Below, in pieces: positions 47,505-58,410 of a stretch of DNA of 64,000 nt. How positions within the stretch are numbered: the stretch's first letter is position 1; each line of letters opens with the position of its first letter. The notes beneath the pieces are model-generated. The model had not been told where the DNA came from. It saw only the letters and a program-made list of their open reading frames with translations, and ran no database searches. This stretch comes from Raphanus sativus (Eukaryota > Streptophyta > Magnoliopsida > Brassicales > Brassicaceae), in contig NC_079512.1 in the NCBI RefSeq assembly GCF_000801105.2, positions 31,203,848-31,267,847 on the forward strand, given 5' to 3'. Made by a program: the position numbers and the translations under genes.

Positions 47505-47868
47505 AAGTCGTCCGGGGTCTTCCAGCTGGACGACTTAGTAGACGACTTATTATAAGTCGTCTGGAAGGTCTTCCAGCTGGACGACTTAGTAGACGACTTA
47601 TTAAAGTCGTCTGGAAGGTCTTCCAGCTGGACGACTTAGTAGACGACTTATTATAAGTCGTCTGGAAGGTCTTCCAGCTGGACGACTTAGTAGACGACTT
47701 ATTATAAGTCGTCTGGAAGGTCTTCCAGCTGGACGACTTAGTAGACGACTTATTATAAGTCGTCTGGAAGGTCGTCCAGCTGACGACTTAGTAGACGACT
47801 TATAATAAGTCGTCTGGAAGGTCGTCCAGCTGGACGACTTAGTTGACGACTTATAATTAAGTCGTCTA
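47505..47868. repeat. ~51-bp hairpin-forming tandem array, about seven units
   Basis: The unit starts AAGTCGTCTGGAAGGTCTTC, continues CAGCTGGACGACTTAGTAGA and ends CGACTTATTAT. Each unit is itself palindromic (AAGTCGTCTGGAAG against CTTCCAGCTGGACGACTT). The units are nearly identical except the last two, where GGTCTTCC becomes GGTCGTCC. The array fills an intron. Confidence 0.95.
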
Positions 47869-48534
47869 TTTAGTATTTTGTTTCAAATATCTAACTCGAT
47901 TCTTCTTCTATTTACTGCAGACCCGCGTGATCAACTTTGTTGAGAGGACATTAGTGAAATGTGGCCAAAATGGGACTCTGAGGTTGATGACGTGCCCGCG
48001 GAGAACATCATTAAAGTGATGTATGATCGGAGACCGTGGAAGTGGACCATGGATTGCTGGGAAGTCACTGGTACAAACCCAAGTTTGTGACTCCATCGAA
48101 AAGAGCCAAAGAGATGGTTGTGGAGGAGGTGGAGGAAGACAATCAGAGACCTCGGAAGAAAGCTCGTAAAGAGGCTCCTAAAGAGGCTCCTAAAGAGGCT
48201 AGAGAAGAGGCTCCTACAGAGGCTACAGAAGAGGCTACAGAAGAGGCTAGAGAAGAGGCTAGTTGGGTGACCAGAGAGGAGTTAGAAAACATGTTCAAGG
48301 ACTTAGGTGACATGATGAAAGAGGGGTTTAAGAAGTGCATCAGGGAGATTAGGAAGATCTCCGATAGATTGGAAGCTGTGGAGAAGAAGGTTGGTGTCAC
48401 AATCAGGCTACCCCTCAAGCCCCAGAAACCGGGGTTAGTAAAAAACACCCTACCCCACAAGCCCCAGAAACCGGGGCTAGTAACAAACAGACTACTCCTC
48501 AAAAGGATCAGCCTCCACTTCAAACCAATCATCC

Positions 48535-48760
48535 TACTCCTCCCACCAGACAGCCTGCTCCTCAAAAGGCAAAGCCTACTCCTCAAAAGGCGAAACAGCC
48601 TGCTCCTCAAACTAAACAGCCTGCTCCTCAAACTAAACAGCCTGCTCCTCAAACGAAACAGCCTGCTCCTCAAACTAAACAGCCTGCTCCTCAGACGAAA
48701 CAGCCTGCTCCTCAAACGAAAAAGCCTTCTCCACAAAAGAAACAGCCTTCTCTGCCCAAA
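48535..48760 (+). repeat. Tandem repeat coding PAPQTKQ
   Basis: A 21-base unit, CCTGCTCCTCAAACTAAACA plus G, repeats about seven times with small changes. In the Ulp1 gene's frame it reads PAPQTKQ; the open poly-leucine frame over it is a shadow. Confidence 0.85.
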
Positions 48761-48777
48761 GAGTTAATATCAAATCT

Positions 48778-49008
48778 TTAAGTCGTCTGGTCTTTGTATA
48801 GATTTGTAAATATATAAGTCGTCTGGAAGGTTTTCCAGCTGGACGACTTACAAATAAGTCGTCTGGAAGGTTTTCCAGCTGGAAACCTTCCAGACGACTT
48901 ATTTGTAAGTCGTCCAGCTGGAAAACCTTCCAGAAGACTTACAAATAAGTCGTCTGAACTCCAGCTGGAACCAAATCCCTCTCCAACTTTTATTTAAGTC
49001 GTCCAGGG
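48778..49008. repeat. AAGTCGTC/TTCCAGCTGGA hairpin cluster
   Basis: Alternating AAGTCGTCTGGAAGGTTTTC and CAGCTGGACGACTTACAAAT units in direct and inverted orientation, between the PAPQTKQ block and the next exon. Confidence 0.92.
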
Positions 49009-49593
49009 TAACTTGTTCTCTTATTGCAGAGATTGTTGCCGGAGGATACAGCAGATGAGGCGATCTCGGTATATAAGATCTTGCCGGAGGATAAAGCAGA
49101 TGGTGTCACCTCCAAAGAGATTGTTCCTCACTTCCACTGACCAACCGAGCTTCGCTTCCAACGATCAACAACCGAGCTTCGCTTCCACCGATCCAGCTTC
49201 AGCTTCAGAACCGAGCCTGGTTGTATTGGACCAAACAGCTCCCACTGCTTCTGTGCGTGCAAGGAGTGAACGAACGAAGAAACCTGCTCCCACGCAGATA
49301 TCTCCTTATACGGCAGAGAGAAGGAAACTCCTTAGAGTGGGAAAGTATAATCCATTTCCCACACTAAACAGACCTAAGATGAAGGAGCTCGCTGATTGGT
49401 TGAAAACTGATCCGTAAGTGATTGCTTTACCCATAATAGCTTGATTTAGTCTACCAAAACTGATTGCTTTTTTGTTTGCAGTGATTATTTCACTAAGGAA
49501 GAGGACAAACCACGTACATCACCAACTTGGTGGTATCAAAAACTCCGGACATCCAAAGCATGGCTGGAAGACGTAGTAAGTCTTCTGCTTATC

Positions 49594-49907
49594 TTTAAGT
49601 CGTCTGGTAACTTGTCTTTGTATAGATTTGTAAATATATAAGTCGTCTGGAAGGTTTCCAGCTGGACGACTTATTTGTAAGTCGTCCAGCTGGAAAACTT
49701 TCAGAAGACTTACAAATAAGTCGTCTGGTAACTTGTCTTTGTATAGATTTGTAATATATAAGTCGTCTGGAAGGTTTTCCAGCTGGACGACTTACAAATA
49801 AGTCGTCTGGAAGGTTTTCGAGCTGGAAAACCTTCCAGACGACTTATTTGTAAGTCGTCCAGCTGGAAAACCTTCCAGACGACTTATTTGTAAGTCGTCT
49901 GGAAGGT
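49594..49907. repeat. AAGTCGTC/TTCCAGCTGGA hairpin cluster
   Basis: Same unit family as at 48778, with the shared spacer TTGTATAGATTTGTAA (also at 48795 and 50637 on). It fills the intron before the C48 exon. Confidence 0.92.
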
Positions 49908-50837
49908 TCTAACTTGTATTATTTTATATGCAGCATATAGATGCTTGGATGAATGTGCTGAGGCAGAGGTATAAGGAGAACCACACAATGTTTCCGGAGC
50001 GAGCGAATGTGCTTCCTGGATCACAACTTTACCCAGTCTTGGAGAGAACAGTATCTGGTCTTCAAAACATCGTCGTCTGATCACAATGGTTTAGGAAAAA
50101 TGCTACCTAGTGGGGCGGCGAGTTGTATGACGGATCAATGCCTTCATTTTGCCAATCAAACAAGAAGTGGGGGGAGGACATTGATGATATCTATGCGCCA
50201 CTGAACTTGGACAACAAACATTGGGTGGCTATTTGGATATCGATCCTAAGAGGCACATAGTCGTCTGGGACAGCATACCTTCAACTACCATACCAGAAAG
50301 ATGGGATGAGATAATGGAGCCTTTTCTCGAGATGGTCCCTTATCTGATTGTGGAGTGCGGAGACCAGATGCATGGGTTGGAGCGATACACTTATGAGAGA
50401 CTCCTCAAAGATGTACCCACGGCCAACAATGGTGATTGTGGCGTGTACGCTGCAAAGTACATTGAATGTCATGCTCTTGGCCCCTTTAGCCCTAAAGACT
50501 TTGCTAGGTCCAATGCGAAGACTATGAGGGATACTATGGCTTTGGCTATATGGACGGAGCTTGTTGATCAGCATCTGAAAGATAATGAGGATGGTGGTAT
50601 GTTTGTAGGCATGTATGATTAGATACACAAATCAATTTGTATAGATTTTTAACTTGTATAGATTTTTAACTTGTATAGATTTTTAACTTGTATAGATACA
50701 CAAATCAATTTGTATATTTGAACTATTTGTATACACAAATCTATTTGTATATTTGAACTATTTGTTTACACAAATCTATTTGTATGTTTGTGGGCATGTA
50801 TGATTATTTTGATTTTCTAACTTGTATAGATTTTCTA

Positions 50838-51425
50838 ACTTACAAATAAGTCGTCTGGAAGGTTTTCCAGCTGGACGACTTACAAATAAGTCGTCTGGAA
50901 GGTTTCCAGCTGGACGACTTACAAATAAGTCGTCTGGAAGGTTTCCAGCTGGACGACTTACAAATAAGTCGTCTGGAAGGTTTTCCAGCTGGACGACTTA
51001 CAAATAAGTCGTCTGGAAGGTTTTCCAGCTGGACGACTTACAAATAAGGTCGTCTAAAAAAAATAAGGTAGTCTAAAAATAAAATACACTGGACGACTTA
51101 CAAATAAGGTCGTCTAAAAAAAATAAGGTAGTCTAAAAAATAAAATACACTGGACGACTTCGTAAAAGGTCGTCTAAAAAAAAATACACTTGAAGGGATA
51201 GTAGAAGGTAGTCTAAACACTGGACGACTTAAATACACTGGACGACTTAAATACACTGGACGACTTCGTAAAAGGTCGTCTAAAAAAATACACTTGAAGG
51301 GATAGTAGAAGGTAGTCTAATACACTGGACGACTTCGTAGAAGGTAGACGAAACACTGGACGACTTAGAAATTAGTCGTCTGGACGGGTAATCAAGACTG
51401 GACGACTTATATTTAGGTCGTCTGG
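50838..51425. repeat. ~40-bp tandem array decaying into short GACGACTT variants
   Basis: Five near-identical units (AAGTCGTCTGGAAGGTTTTC then CAGCTGGACGACTTACAAAT) cover about 50847-51045. They are followed by shorter variants built on TACACTGGACGACTT and AAGGTCGTCTAAAAAA. The array separates the convergent 3' ends of the two MULE genes. Confidence 0.92.
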
Positions 51426-51429
51426 ACAA

Positions 51430-53842
51430 CTAGTCAACTGGTTGTGTACATTGTGGTTTCGTATGGCCAGTTTCCTTGCAGTTTGAGCATCTCCGTGCCC
51501 TGTGTTTCTTCCTGGGTTTGTGTCCCCTCATCCTAGATAGCTCCAACCAAGATTGCCATCTTGATTTCTTCTGTCTCCCCGGACCACGCTTTACGTTTGG
51601 AGGAAAGCATTCTCGTTCCTCAATATGTTGTGACACGATAGGATATATATTCTCTGAGTATCCTGCATACAGATGATTCTTTGAGTAAAGTGGACATACA
51701 AGTGTGTCGATATGCACACCAGCATGTGTTCCAGCTGCTATAGCATGAGAGCAAGGTATTTCTCCACTCCATAGACACCACAACCACACTTTACATGTTC
51801 CAAATCAACCGCACAGTCCATTTTGCCACCTTTGACAAAGAAACGCCATCCATCAATTGGTTCGACCGTCATCGTATCCGCTATCTCTGATCGAACAGCA
51901 AGCAAGTATTCAACACCCCGGCTATGTACAGTTGGGAGACTCAAAGCATCTTGTCTCCTTTTCCAATACCATTTTCCTAACTTCTGCCTTATGAACTCCA
52001 GCAGGAACGGAATCGGAAATCCTCTTGCTCGCTTCAGTGCGGAATTAATAGATTCAGCGATGTTGCTTGTTTTTATGTTGAACCTGTTTCCCTTACAATA
52101 AACCCTTGACCATAGCTTGGCGTCGGCCTTCTCCAAATACGTTGCAAGTTCCGGGTTTGCACTCCGTATCTCAGCCATGTACCGGTTAAAATCGTGAACC
52201 GTGTGCGCATAAGCAGCCCTTTCACCAAGTACATGAGATGTTTCCCTTTAAACTTTTTGACAATGTTATCTTGAAGGTGATAATAACATATTCCTCGGGT
52301 TGCCCAAGGAAACACCTTCTCACACGCACTTTTAATGGCCGCGTGCCGGTCAGAGACTATCACCAGAGGCTTGTCATGAGATATACAACTAGCCAATTTT
52401 GTGAAAACCATTCCCAAGAAGGTTCATCTTCAGCATCCACGATCCCAAAAGCCAATGGGAATATCTGAAAATTGCCATCTTGTGCGGCTGCAACTAACAT
52501 AACACCTCCATACTTTCCACTTAGGTGAGTTCCATCCACCACAATGACCCTTCTCTGATACTTAAAACCTTTGATAGAAGCTCCAAAGAGAGAAATAGAT
52601 ACTTAAATCTTTTCTCAGAATCAAGTTCTATAGCCGTGATAGAATCAGGATTTGCAATGGAGATTTGCTCGAGATATGAAGGCAGACGCGAATACCCTTC
52701 TTCTGCTGATCCTCTCACCAATTTCTGTGCATATAACAGTGCTCTGTATGAAGTGTGTAATCAAGCGTCATGCCAAACATGTTCTTCATTGCATCAGTGA
52801 TATGCTGTGGAGTTATCCCATCAATGATCCCAACACGATCAATGAAAAGACTACCAACATACTTTGGAGTACAGTGTCTCCGCTGAGCGATTCGGTCTCC
52901 AATTGAGCATAAATGTTTTTCCACATACTTTGTTACCCAAAACGTGTTTGACCCATGTTTCACACTCGCTCTGATCTTCCATCCACAACCGCTAACCCGA
53001 CATATTGCCACAAGGAGAGTTTTTGTTGATTTGTATATTCTGAAAGAAAACCTACCCCTCACTGCTGTCAACCGCAGCTCTGAAAGCAGTGCATCCTTGC
53101 TAACAAAACTCTGGTTGACATAGATGCTGGTACAATCCGATTTTCCTCCTTCAATAGCATTTGTCTTAGCATATGTCTTTTCAATTTCTTCAAAACAAAT
53201 ATTATCATCATCTTCCTCGTCCTCATCTAGAACCTTTCCATAAAGACTGTAATCCCCACCATTCTGATCCGTTCACCAACAATAGTGTTATCAGCATCCT
53301 CCTCCCATTTTCCCCTCCCCATTTTCCTCCTCCCCATCTTGATTTTCATCTTCAACAGACTCATTATCACCAACATCTTCAAAACATTCATCAGCCTCAT
53401 CATTATCACCAACATCTTCTTCCATTCACCAGCTTCATCATTATCACCAACATCTTCTTCCCATTCACCAGCTTCATCATTATCACCAGCTTCTTCTCTT
53501 TCTCTGAAACCGTTTCCACCTTGCTGCGGCTTGATACACAAAGACATACTCTATGCGTTTTGAGTATCTCGAGCAAGTTTCGAACTTGTCTATCACTTGT
53601 AACATGAATGGGAGGACTGCTTGGAGTCATCATCATTTCTGCTGGTAATGAGTAGCTAATCTCCACAGTCACTGATCTCATGTCCAGGTTATAATCTTCT
53701 TGAGCCATTGCAACAAGTTCAGCATGTGTTGAATCTTCATTCAATAAAACAATCTTGCTCCTTTGAGATCATCAACCACAAAATCCCAACGGAAATCTCT
53801 CAACAACCATTCTCCATACACTGCATGTAACTTAAAAATCAT
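51430..53842 (-). pseudogene. MULE transposase (MuDR type), frameshifted
   Basis: Read from 53842 down: MIFKLHAVYGEWLLRDFRWD and NEDSTHAELVAMAQEDYNLD (N-terminal MuDR domain), an acidic repeat region, then FRIYKSTKTLLVAICRVSGC with HITDAMKNMFGM (DNA-binding region). The MULE catalytic domain has VDGTHLSGKYGG (first Asp), VSDRHAAIKSACEKVFP (second Asp), GICYYHLQDNI and a downstream Glu. A SWIM finger (CGCGVY...IPCSHAIAAG) and a C-terminal CCHC knuckle (CSNCKETGHTKPQC) follow; the stop is at 51430-51432. Neighbouring blocks lie in different frames, with shifts near 51760, 52190, 52400, 52550, 52720 and 53770, so no complete enzyme can be made as assembled. It would bind the inverted ends and cut the element out. 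Confidence 0.85.
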
Positions 53843-53911
53843 CTGCAAATATTCAAAATAAAACACATTAGTAAACATAGAGAAAATGAAGAAGTTCAAC
53901 AAACATTATCG

Positions 53912-54741
53912 CAGACGACTTAGATTTAAGTCGTCCAGAAGACTTAAAGGTAAGTCGTCTAAAGAGGTCACTTTTGCAATTGAAAATTAAAAGGGACGAC
54001 TTAATTCTAAGTCGTCCGGCTTTGTTTGTTAAAAAAAAAAATTCAGACGACTTATATATAAGTCGTCTACGAAAAACGGGCTAGTTTTGCATTTGACCGA
54101 ATCGTGTCAGATCTTTGACTATTTCTGGACGACTTATAAATCAGTCGTCTCTGGAAAGTAAAAATTTCAATATTTTATTCAAACTAGACGACTTACACGT
54201 AAGTCGTCCCAGGTTAGTTTTGTAATTGAAAAATAAAACTTGAAATTTAACTTTCTCCAGACGACTTAACTAAAAGTCGTCCAGCTAGACGACTTAATTT
54301 AAGGTCGTCCGGGATAAGCAAGGTTTGGACGACTTAATTGGGAAAATTCTGGACGACTTTTGCTTTCCCCGGACGACTTTAAATTAAGTCTTCTGACGGG
54401 ACGACTTTATATTATGTCGTCTGGTAAAAATTAAATTATGAAGTTTTATTTTTCAACTACAAAACTAACCTAAGACGACTTACACGTAAGTCGTCTAGTT
54501 TAATAAAATATTGAAATTTTAACTTTCCGAGAGACGACTGAATTATAAGTCGTCCAGAAATAGTCAAAGATCTGACACGATTCGGTCAAATGCAAAACTA
54601 GCCTGTTTCTCGTAGACGACTTATATATAAGTCGTCTGGACTGTTTTTTTTCACCAAACAAAGCTGGACGACTTAGTTTAAGTCGTCCGTTTGACCAGAA
54701 GACTCATCAGTAAGTCTTCTACATACAGATGACTTACTTGT
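53912..54741. repeat. AAGTCGTC/GACGACTT clusters, right part of MULE
   Basis: About two dozen copies in both orientations, less regular than the internal arrays. They form a large imperfect palindrome: ACGGGCTAGTTTTGCATTTG (54077) and its approximate inverse at about 54590, and TAGACGACTTACACGTAAGT (54186) with its inverse at about 54475. This lies upstream of the transposase gene. Confidence 0.9.
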
Positions 54742-55339
54742 AAGTCTTACGCGAACAGATTTTGAAAAAAATTCAAATTCGTACCTTCAACTAGGTGAGA
54801 TGACTTTGTTTGCACACAGGGTCTTCTCCAACCACCCAGAACCTCAAACGAAAGCAACCGTAAGTCAAAACGAAAGAAATATGGCTCCAAACAATTTGAA
54901 TCAAAAGCTTCAGTTTTTTGGATGAATATGGAGAGAAAGTGAAAGAAATGTTGTTTTTAGTTCATAACAATTGAAACAGAGAGAGTGTAAAGAGATTTAC
55001 GTGCATTAAAGGGCATTAAAAGCTCCAAACAGTTCGTACAGGTTGTTCCACTATTCATGGCAGTGGCAATATTGTAAATACTTGAGAGAAAATGAGGTTG
55101 AGACAGTAAAGAAGCCATTTTCGAAAAAAAAAAAAAAAGGGTTAATGGCATTTTCGTAGATAAAATGCAGATGTGGGGTTAAAAACTCAAAAAAAAAATG
55201 AGTCAAAAGAAAAGGTTAGTTTCTGTTTGAATTCAAGTTTTGAGTCACTTTTGCAATAAGCCCTAAGAAAAAACCCTAATCTCGTACTTCCTTGAGAAAG
55301 AAATAGTGGAATCAGCAAACGAGTCGACTCACCTCAACT

Positions 55340-56475
55340 GCCTCAGCCTCCGTCAACCACAACTATGTGTTGTTTAAGTTACTTACCATGAGGAATTGTC
55401 TTGAGTATCTTGGCTCGCATCCCTACGTCATACTAACCCCACGCTCTTGTCTGGTCTCCAAGAGCTTCCGCTCGCTAATCACTCCAAGGAGCTGGGCATG
55501 ATGAGATCCTAATCTCGGAACCCGAGAGTCAGTGTTTATGTCTGCATACAATCGCGCACCCATCCTCGTGACCGTAGAGGTTTAGTCTGTGGACAAATCC
55601 CAATGATTGTAAACCCTTATTTATTGGACGACGAGAGACAAGTGTACCGGAAATTTTCTATTACCAGTGCCGTCCCTCTATTTTCCTCGCTTGCCAATAT
55701 GCTATGAAACTGTTGGTTCGGAAACATACGAGATCGGAGGTCAAAACAAGCCCTACTCGTATGATGTTTGGGTCTACAATAGCTGATAGGCGAACGACGC
55801 AAAGCCCTAGCATGATGGTGGCTCGTAAGAATCCACTTACGTGCTCACTTGATGGGAAATTATATGTAATGGGAGGGTGTGAAGGAGATGATGAGTCTAC
55901 GTATTGGGCTGAGGTTTTTGACCCAACAACTCAAACCTGGGAACCTTTACCGGATCCTGGCGTCGAGCTCCGGTCTCTTTAATTAAAAAGCTTCAGACTG
56001 AACCAGGAAAGTTTTATTGAGGAGCAATAATAACAGCTTTTGTTATCTTGTTAAGAATGTAGGTGGGAAGTTTGTCATGCAGACTTTGGTGAGAGTATCT
56101 GTATGATAGATGAGGTTATGTACTCTTATAAACAAGGGGAATGCTGGTGGTTGACACAAAGTGTCTAAAGTGGAGATTAGTGACAGGTTTGACTGAACTC
56201 TGTAAGAAATTTAGTCGTGAACTTGGCCGAGTGGAAATAGGAAGTTATGGTGGGAAACTCGTAATCTTTGGGTTGGTCCTGCGCTGTATCCTTTCCTTGG
56301 AACTTCCCGGATTTGGTGTGCTGTGATATGCTTAAAAAATATTATGAACGTTATGGGGAAGTTCGGGGTCGAGTTGAATGGGCAGATATTGTGCTTACAG
56401 CCCTTGGTCACATACAGTACGCTTGCGTTGCGTGGAGTCGGTGCATTGATCAACAAGTATGCTTTTGCATTTAAC
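55340..56475 (+). pseudogene. Decayed F-box/kelch paralogue
   Basis: Nucleotide similarity to the gene at 43519-44748 is high over TTGAGTATCTTGGCTCGCAT (near 55401), CCAAGAGCTTCCGCTCGCT (55459) and the kelch region (MVARKNPLTCSLDGKLYVMG and WAEVFDPTTQTWEPLPDPG at about 55810-55970). The original start region is lost and the frame is broken many times by stops and indels. The C-terminal part (KWRLVTGLTEL, SYGGKLVIFG) is still recognisable to about 56450. No product is expected. Confidence 0.88.
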
Positions 56476-57932
56476 CTTTGTTTTTTTTTTAATACAAGAT
56501 GATATTTATGAGAGTAGTTCTATAATAAGATAGTATATATGCTGATTTCTTTTATTTTTACTGGCACTAATTGGATTTCTTTAATAGATATTAGTCCAAA
56601 TTCTTTTCATGTAATCACAACACACATACATACCATAATCTTCAACTTCGACTTATCTTTCTCCTCTCCTTTTGTAGCTTTTTGTTTTCCTTTTTCTTTC
56701 AGCCTTCTTCACCTTGTCTATGAGAAGGAGAGCAACAGCGTTAATACAACCTTATTTTTTTGGAACACAAATACAACCTTCTTTATTCAAGGAAGAAACA
56801 ACAACCTTCTTGTCAGAAAGCCCTAAGAAGAAACAACAGCAACAATTTTTAAACTTAAAAGAAATTGCTTTATGTACTTGATATATGAATACTTGAATAG
56901 TCTTCTCCCTATAGGCAGCAAATCGTAAAAACCATGAATACATGCTGCAATATAGCCATTACTTACTGAGAAACCTCTAAGAATTGGGTTCAACCATGGG
57001 AAAGTGTTTTCATTAAAAAAAAGATATTACAATTTCCCTACTCACGCATGTGTGTGATCGGTCAAAATATATTAAACATTCTTCTCCATCTATGTAAAAG
57101 AAAAAACCTATGAATGATAATAAGAGGAAGACCTTATCACCATGCAAAAACTAATTTTACTTGCTTTTTTCGATCTAGACAATGGAGGATTTGATTTTGG
57201 GGCACTGGACTAGAGAGATGGATACATGCTCTGTTTCTTTTTATCACATATGCTCTTGTTTTAAAACCTCCGATAGCTTTAAAAAGTCTAGAACAAAGAA
57301 GCAGTCATTGTAAATGTTTGGATTGAAATAAATTTTCACATTCATTAAAAGAAAAGAGGATTTGATTTTGGGCATTGACTAAGAAATTAAAGCAGTACGA
57401 CCTATGGGTGAACCTGAAGAAAAAAATGTTCAAACTGCTAATTGTATTGAAGGATCCTTCTACATGATCCAGTCAGTTCCATCCTATTTGGAGACCCTAC
57501 ATTCCTTCTGGCCCTATCGCGAGATCCATGAAGAATAACTTCATCAACTACAAAAAAAAAACTTCATCAACTACAGCCACCACCATCCGATTTAAGCGGT
57601 GGATATTTGAAGAATATCTAACCTGTGGGTGAATATCGTAGATCGTGGCACATATATCATTGACAAGTTCATCTGTGATTTTTATCTAATGAACTACCTT
57701 TAATATTTATGTAGTTTTTTGAGTGTTGTTAATTTTTTTTATCTAAAAACACTGGTAAGTCTCAGAAATATGTAAAGTCTGTATAGTCTTCTTCCATGAT
57801 TTGTTTTCTCTGTTCCTCTTTTTTTTAGGTTAAATTTGGAAAGGTCATTGGTTGACTAGATATTGGTCCAGAGTGAATGCTTCCAGAGGTGTGAAGTCTT
57901 CTTTTCATTATCCATGCATGTTGTTGTATAGC
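56476..57932. other. Gene-free DNA
   Basis: No gene recognised. A 17-bp ACTTCATCAACTACA repeat is duplicated near 57538-57577. Confidence 0.5.
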
Positions 57933-58122
57933 CAGGCCCGGCTTAAAAAGCAAATGGGCCCTGTGCCTTAGTTTTTCTTTTCTAAATCAATGACAATTTA
58001 GAAATTAGACCTTTAATATATAAAACTAAAAAAAAATAAGTCCTAAATAGTAAGGAAAAATTGATTAAAAATGTTGGACTCTGAGCATTTGCACCATGTG
58101 CATTACCCTAGAGCCGGCACTG
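57933..58122. mobile_element. hAT-type MITE with perfect 8-bp target duplication
   Basis: TGTATAGC stands on both sides (57925-57932 and 58123-58130). The ends CAGGCCCGGCT and AGCCGGCACTG are inverted repeats with mismatches, and the CAGNGCCGGCT terminus is typical of hAT relatives. The 190-bp interior is non-coding. Confidence 0.85.
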
Positions 58123-58410
58123 TGTATAGCCCTTAAATTAGCCAGAGTCATGTGGACCGTCAATAGTGGCTTGTGGGGTTATGATTGGGAACGAATCTTC
58201 CTACTTGGAAGTAAAGAACATATTAATACATAATTACTACTAAACACAAGTTGAAACTGACTCTTTATGGATCCTAAAGTGATCAACATTTAGTGTGCTT
58301 GTGCGGTGTTGTTGTCCACCAACATTTCCAATATAAAGACACTAATTATCCATCATATACAACTTTGTAAATATTAAAACTAGTAAATTCTCTTTTTTGA
58401 TTCTTTTTAT

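Larger units (their letters stand above)
46342..50622 (+). pseudogene. DUF1985 - Ulp1 (C48) cysteine protease gene of the MULE, frameshifted
   Basis: Exon-like blocks follow in order. 46342-46376: MTSTELLLRLIR, then GT. 46635 to ~47480: DUF1985, with LHTALREALTDAEFEELKES, FGWASRLVHHLLGLKLD, RKRLAYLSIFTGFIEG and VMDLERFENYPWGRVAFKVL. ~47920-48770: a charged region with KEAPKEA repeats, a short coiled coil, then PAPQTKQ repeats. 49029-49414, 49482-49575 and 49934-50622: the Ulp1-like C48 domain, with His in NKHWVAIW, Asp in VVWDS and Cys in NNGDCGVYAAKYIE. The catalytic triad is present, but at least five frame changes interrupt the chain (for example near 46664, 46725, 46935, 47200 and 50090-50250). 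Introns are loaded with AAGTCGTC arrays. Family members are predicted SUMO/ubiquitin-like proteases; the role in transposition is unknown. Confidence 0.8.
45108..55262. mobile_element. Mutator-like element (MULE) with DUF1985-Ulp1 and transposase genes
   Basis: The ends are inverted: left GTGACTCAAACTTGGAGTC (45110 on) pairs with the reverse complement of the right end, GTGACTCAAAACTTGAATTC (about 55246 down). The right terminus continues to GGCTTATTGCAAAA near 55262; its left counterpart falls in the gap. Inside are a plus-strand DUF1985-Ulp1 gene (46342-50622), a minus-strand MULE transposase gene (53842-51430) and many copies of the AAGTCGTC motif. ULP-carrying MULEs are known in plants (for example Kaonashi in Arabidopsis). 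Both genes are frameshifted, so this copy looks inactive. The right flank is the F-box pseudogene. Confidence 0.85.

Noticed and set aside
47505..47868. Regularly spaced palindromic repeats resembling a CRISPR array
   Set aside because: The window is a plant nuclear genome, the units are contiguous without unique spacers, and they sit in an intron of a MULE gene.
48143..48736. 197-residue minus-strand frame rich in RLRSRLF repeats
   Set aside because: Antisense shadow of the same repeats; no homology signature.
48490..48767. Leucine/lysine-rich open frame (LLLKRNS repeats)
   Set aside because: It is the out-of-frame reading of the PAPQTKQ repeat of the DUF1985-Ulp1 gene.
53173..53607. Histidine/proline-rich plus-strand frame
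   Set aside because: Complement of the acidic linker of the MULE transposase.
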